Shown: positions 63,569-64,000 of the stretch, piece after piece
Position numbering within the stretch: the first letter of the stretch is position 1
Layout of the letters: each line of letters begins with the position of its first letter
DNA from: an uncultured Clostridium sp.
GTDB lineage: Bacteria; Bacillota; Clostridia; TANB77; CAG-508
Direction: 5' to 3'
NCBI GenBank assembly: GCA_947648905.1
Contig: CANSPP010000001.1
Span: forward strand, 26,230-90,229
DNA length: 64,000 nucleotides
The notes under the pieces: model-generated
What the model saw: the letters and a program-made list of their open reading frames with translations, nothing else
The model's database searches: none
What the model was told of the DNA's origin: nothing
Translations under genes and position numbers: made by a program

Positions 63569-63606
63569 GGTGTTTTTGGGGCCAGTCCTTAAAAACACCC
63601 TAAATT
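63568..63606 (+). terminator. Terminator after the M23 gene
   Basis: GGGTGTTTTT/AAAAACACCC stem with the GGGGCCAGTCC loop; similar loop elements occur at 58425. Confidence 0.7.
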
Positions 63607-64000
63607 TATTTCTTGCCCAAAGTCAGTTTAATCTGTTTACTAACCTTTCCCCTAGTTACATCCAAAACAACTTCATCGCCAGGCTTTTTAGTATAAATAT
63701 ATTGTCTCAAATCATTCATAGTATTTAGTGAAACACCATCAATGGAAGTAATAATATCTGCTTCCTTTAAATCTGTCTCATCAGCTGGACCATTCTTAGT
63801 TATTTGGACAACATAAATTCCTTTATTAAAATTGGATTTTACTGAGTTCTCTATATATGGCACGACCTCCTTATCATAAGCATAAATACCAATTGTAGCT
63901 TCTTCAAAAGCTCCTGTTTGCTTTAAACTATCTATAATTGGCTTTATAATATTAATAGGTATAGCAAAACCGATTCCTTCTGCCGTAGAGATTTTTACGG
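63606..64000 (-). CDS. HtrA/DegP-like serine protease, C-terminal part with PDZ domain (5' end cut)
   Basis: 131 residues are visible. The end of the trypsin-like domain (STAEGIGFAIPINIIKPIID) is followed by a PDZ domain (GIYVVQITKNGPADETDLKE, then ADIITSIDGVSLNTMNDL). Such membrane-anchored proteases act in envelope quality control. The catalytic triad lies outside the window, and the start is at higher coordinates than 64000. Confidence 0.92.
   Translation of the reverse strand, partial: VKISTAEGIGFAIPINIIKPIIDSLKQTGAFEEATIGIYAYDKEVVPYIENSVKSNFNKGIYVVQITKNGPADETDLKEADIITSIDGVSLNTMNDLRQYIYTKKPGDEVVLDVTRGKVSKQIKLTLGKK

Overview
The window is AT-rich (roughly 27-30 % GC by eye), with strong AGGAGG-type ribosome binding sites, TTGACA-N17-TATAAT promoters and U-tailed terminators. 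The family content (OLE RNA with a CorB-like partner, GldA/F/G transporter, LytR-CpsA-Psr, DUF5711-like protein, YkvI, DprA, ComEA) points to the Bacillota, class Clostridia, probably an uncultured gut or anaerobic lineage. I cannot name the species.

Layout. 0-11.2 kb is chromosomal: the OLE RNA and its OapA-like membrane protein, dTMP kinase, a dicarboxylate/amino-acid symporter, the DNA-uptake group yraN-dprA-yifB, and small housekeeping enzymes (NUDIX, HD, Maf, methyltransferase, ArsC-like, PH domain). 11.3-31.2 kb is an integrated mobile element (element 1). It is bounded by a 16-bp direct repeat equal to part of initiator tRNA. It carries a tyrosine integrase, D5-like primase/helicase, sigma factor, ImmA/IrrE protease, and cargo: an AlwI-type restriction enzyme, a double adenine methyltransferase and a large KAP-like membrane NTPase. 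31.2-46.2 kb is chromosomal: DNA-entry nuclease, initiator tRNA, ComEA, D,D-carboxypeptidase, LytR, CvpA, DUF5711-like protein, a pilin-anchored leucine-rich-repeat protein, YkvI, Gld ABC transporter, GDT1-like transporter, tRNA-Arg(TCT). 46.26-54.76 kb is a second, smaller element (element 2), inserted at the 3' end of tRNA-Arg(TCT), with integrase, antirepressor and many small genes. 54.8-64 kb is chromosomal: M18 aminopeptidase, Rieske/FAD oxidoreductase, a foreign-looking cassette, tRNA-Pro and tRNA-Arg(ACG), a glycosyltransferase/hydrolase fusion, an M23 peptidase and part of an HtrA protease.

The most striking signal is shared by many genes. Seven otherwise normal genes are broken by +1 frameshifts, eleven in all. 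In every one the broken reading frame reaches an in-frame CGG codon, and dropping the C of that CGG restores the conserved protein with a glycine (GGA or GGT). Conversely, apart from one foreign-looking gene (58752-59243), I found no in-frame CGG in any intact gene, although CGG is common in the other two phases. This looks like a CGGN-dependent +1 frameshift (C skipping or four-base decoding as Gly) linked to loss of normal CGG decoding. The rule predicted one gene (51468-51684) that standard ORF calling misses, and a better stop codon for another (52046-52955). Gene models below are joined across these sites.
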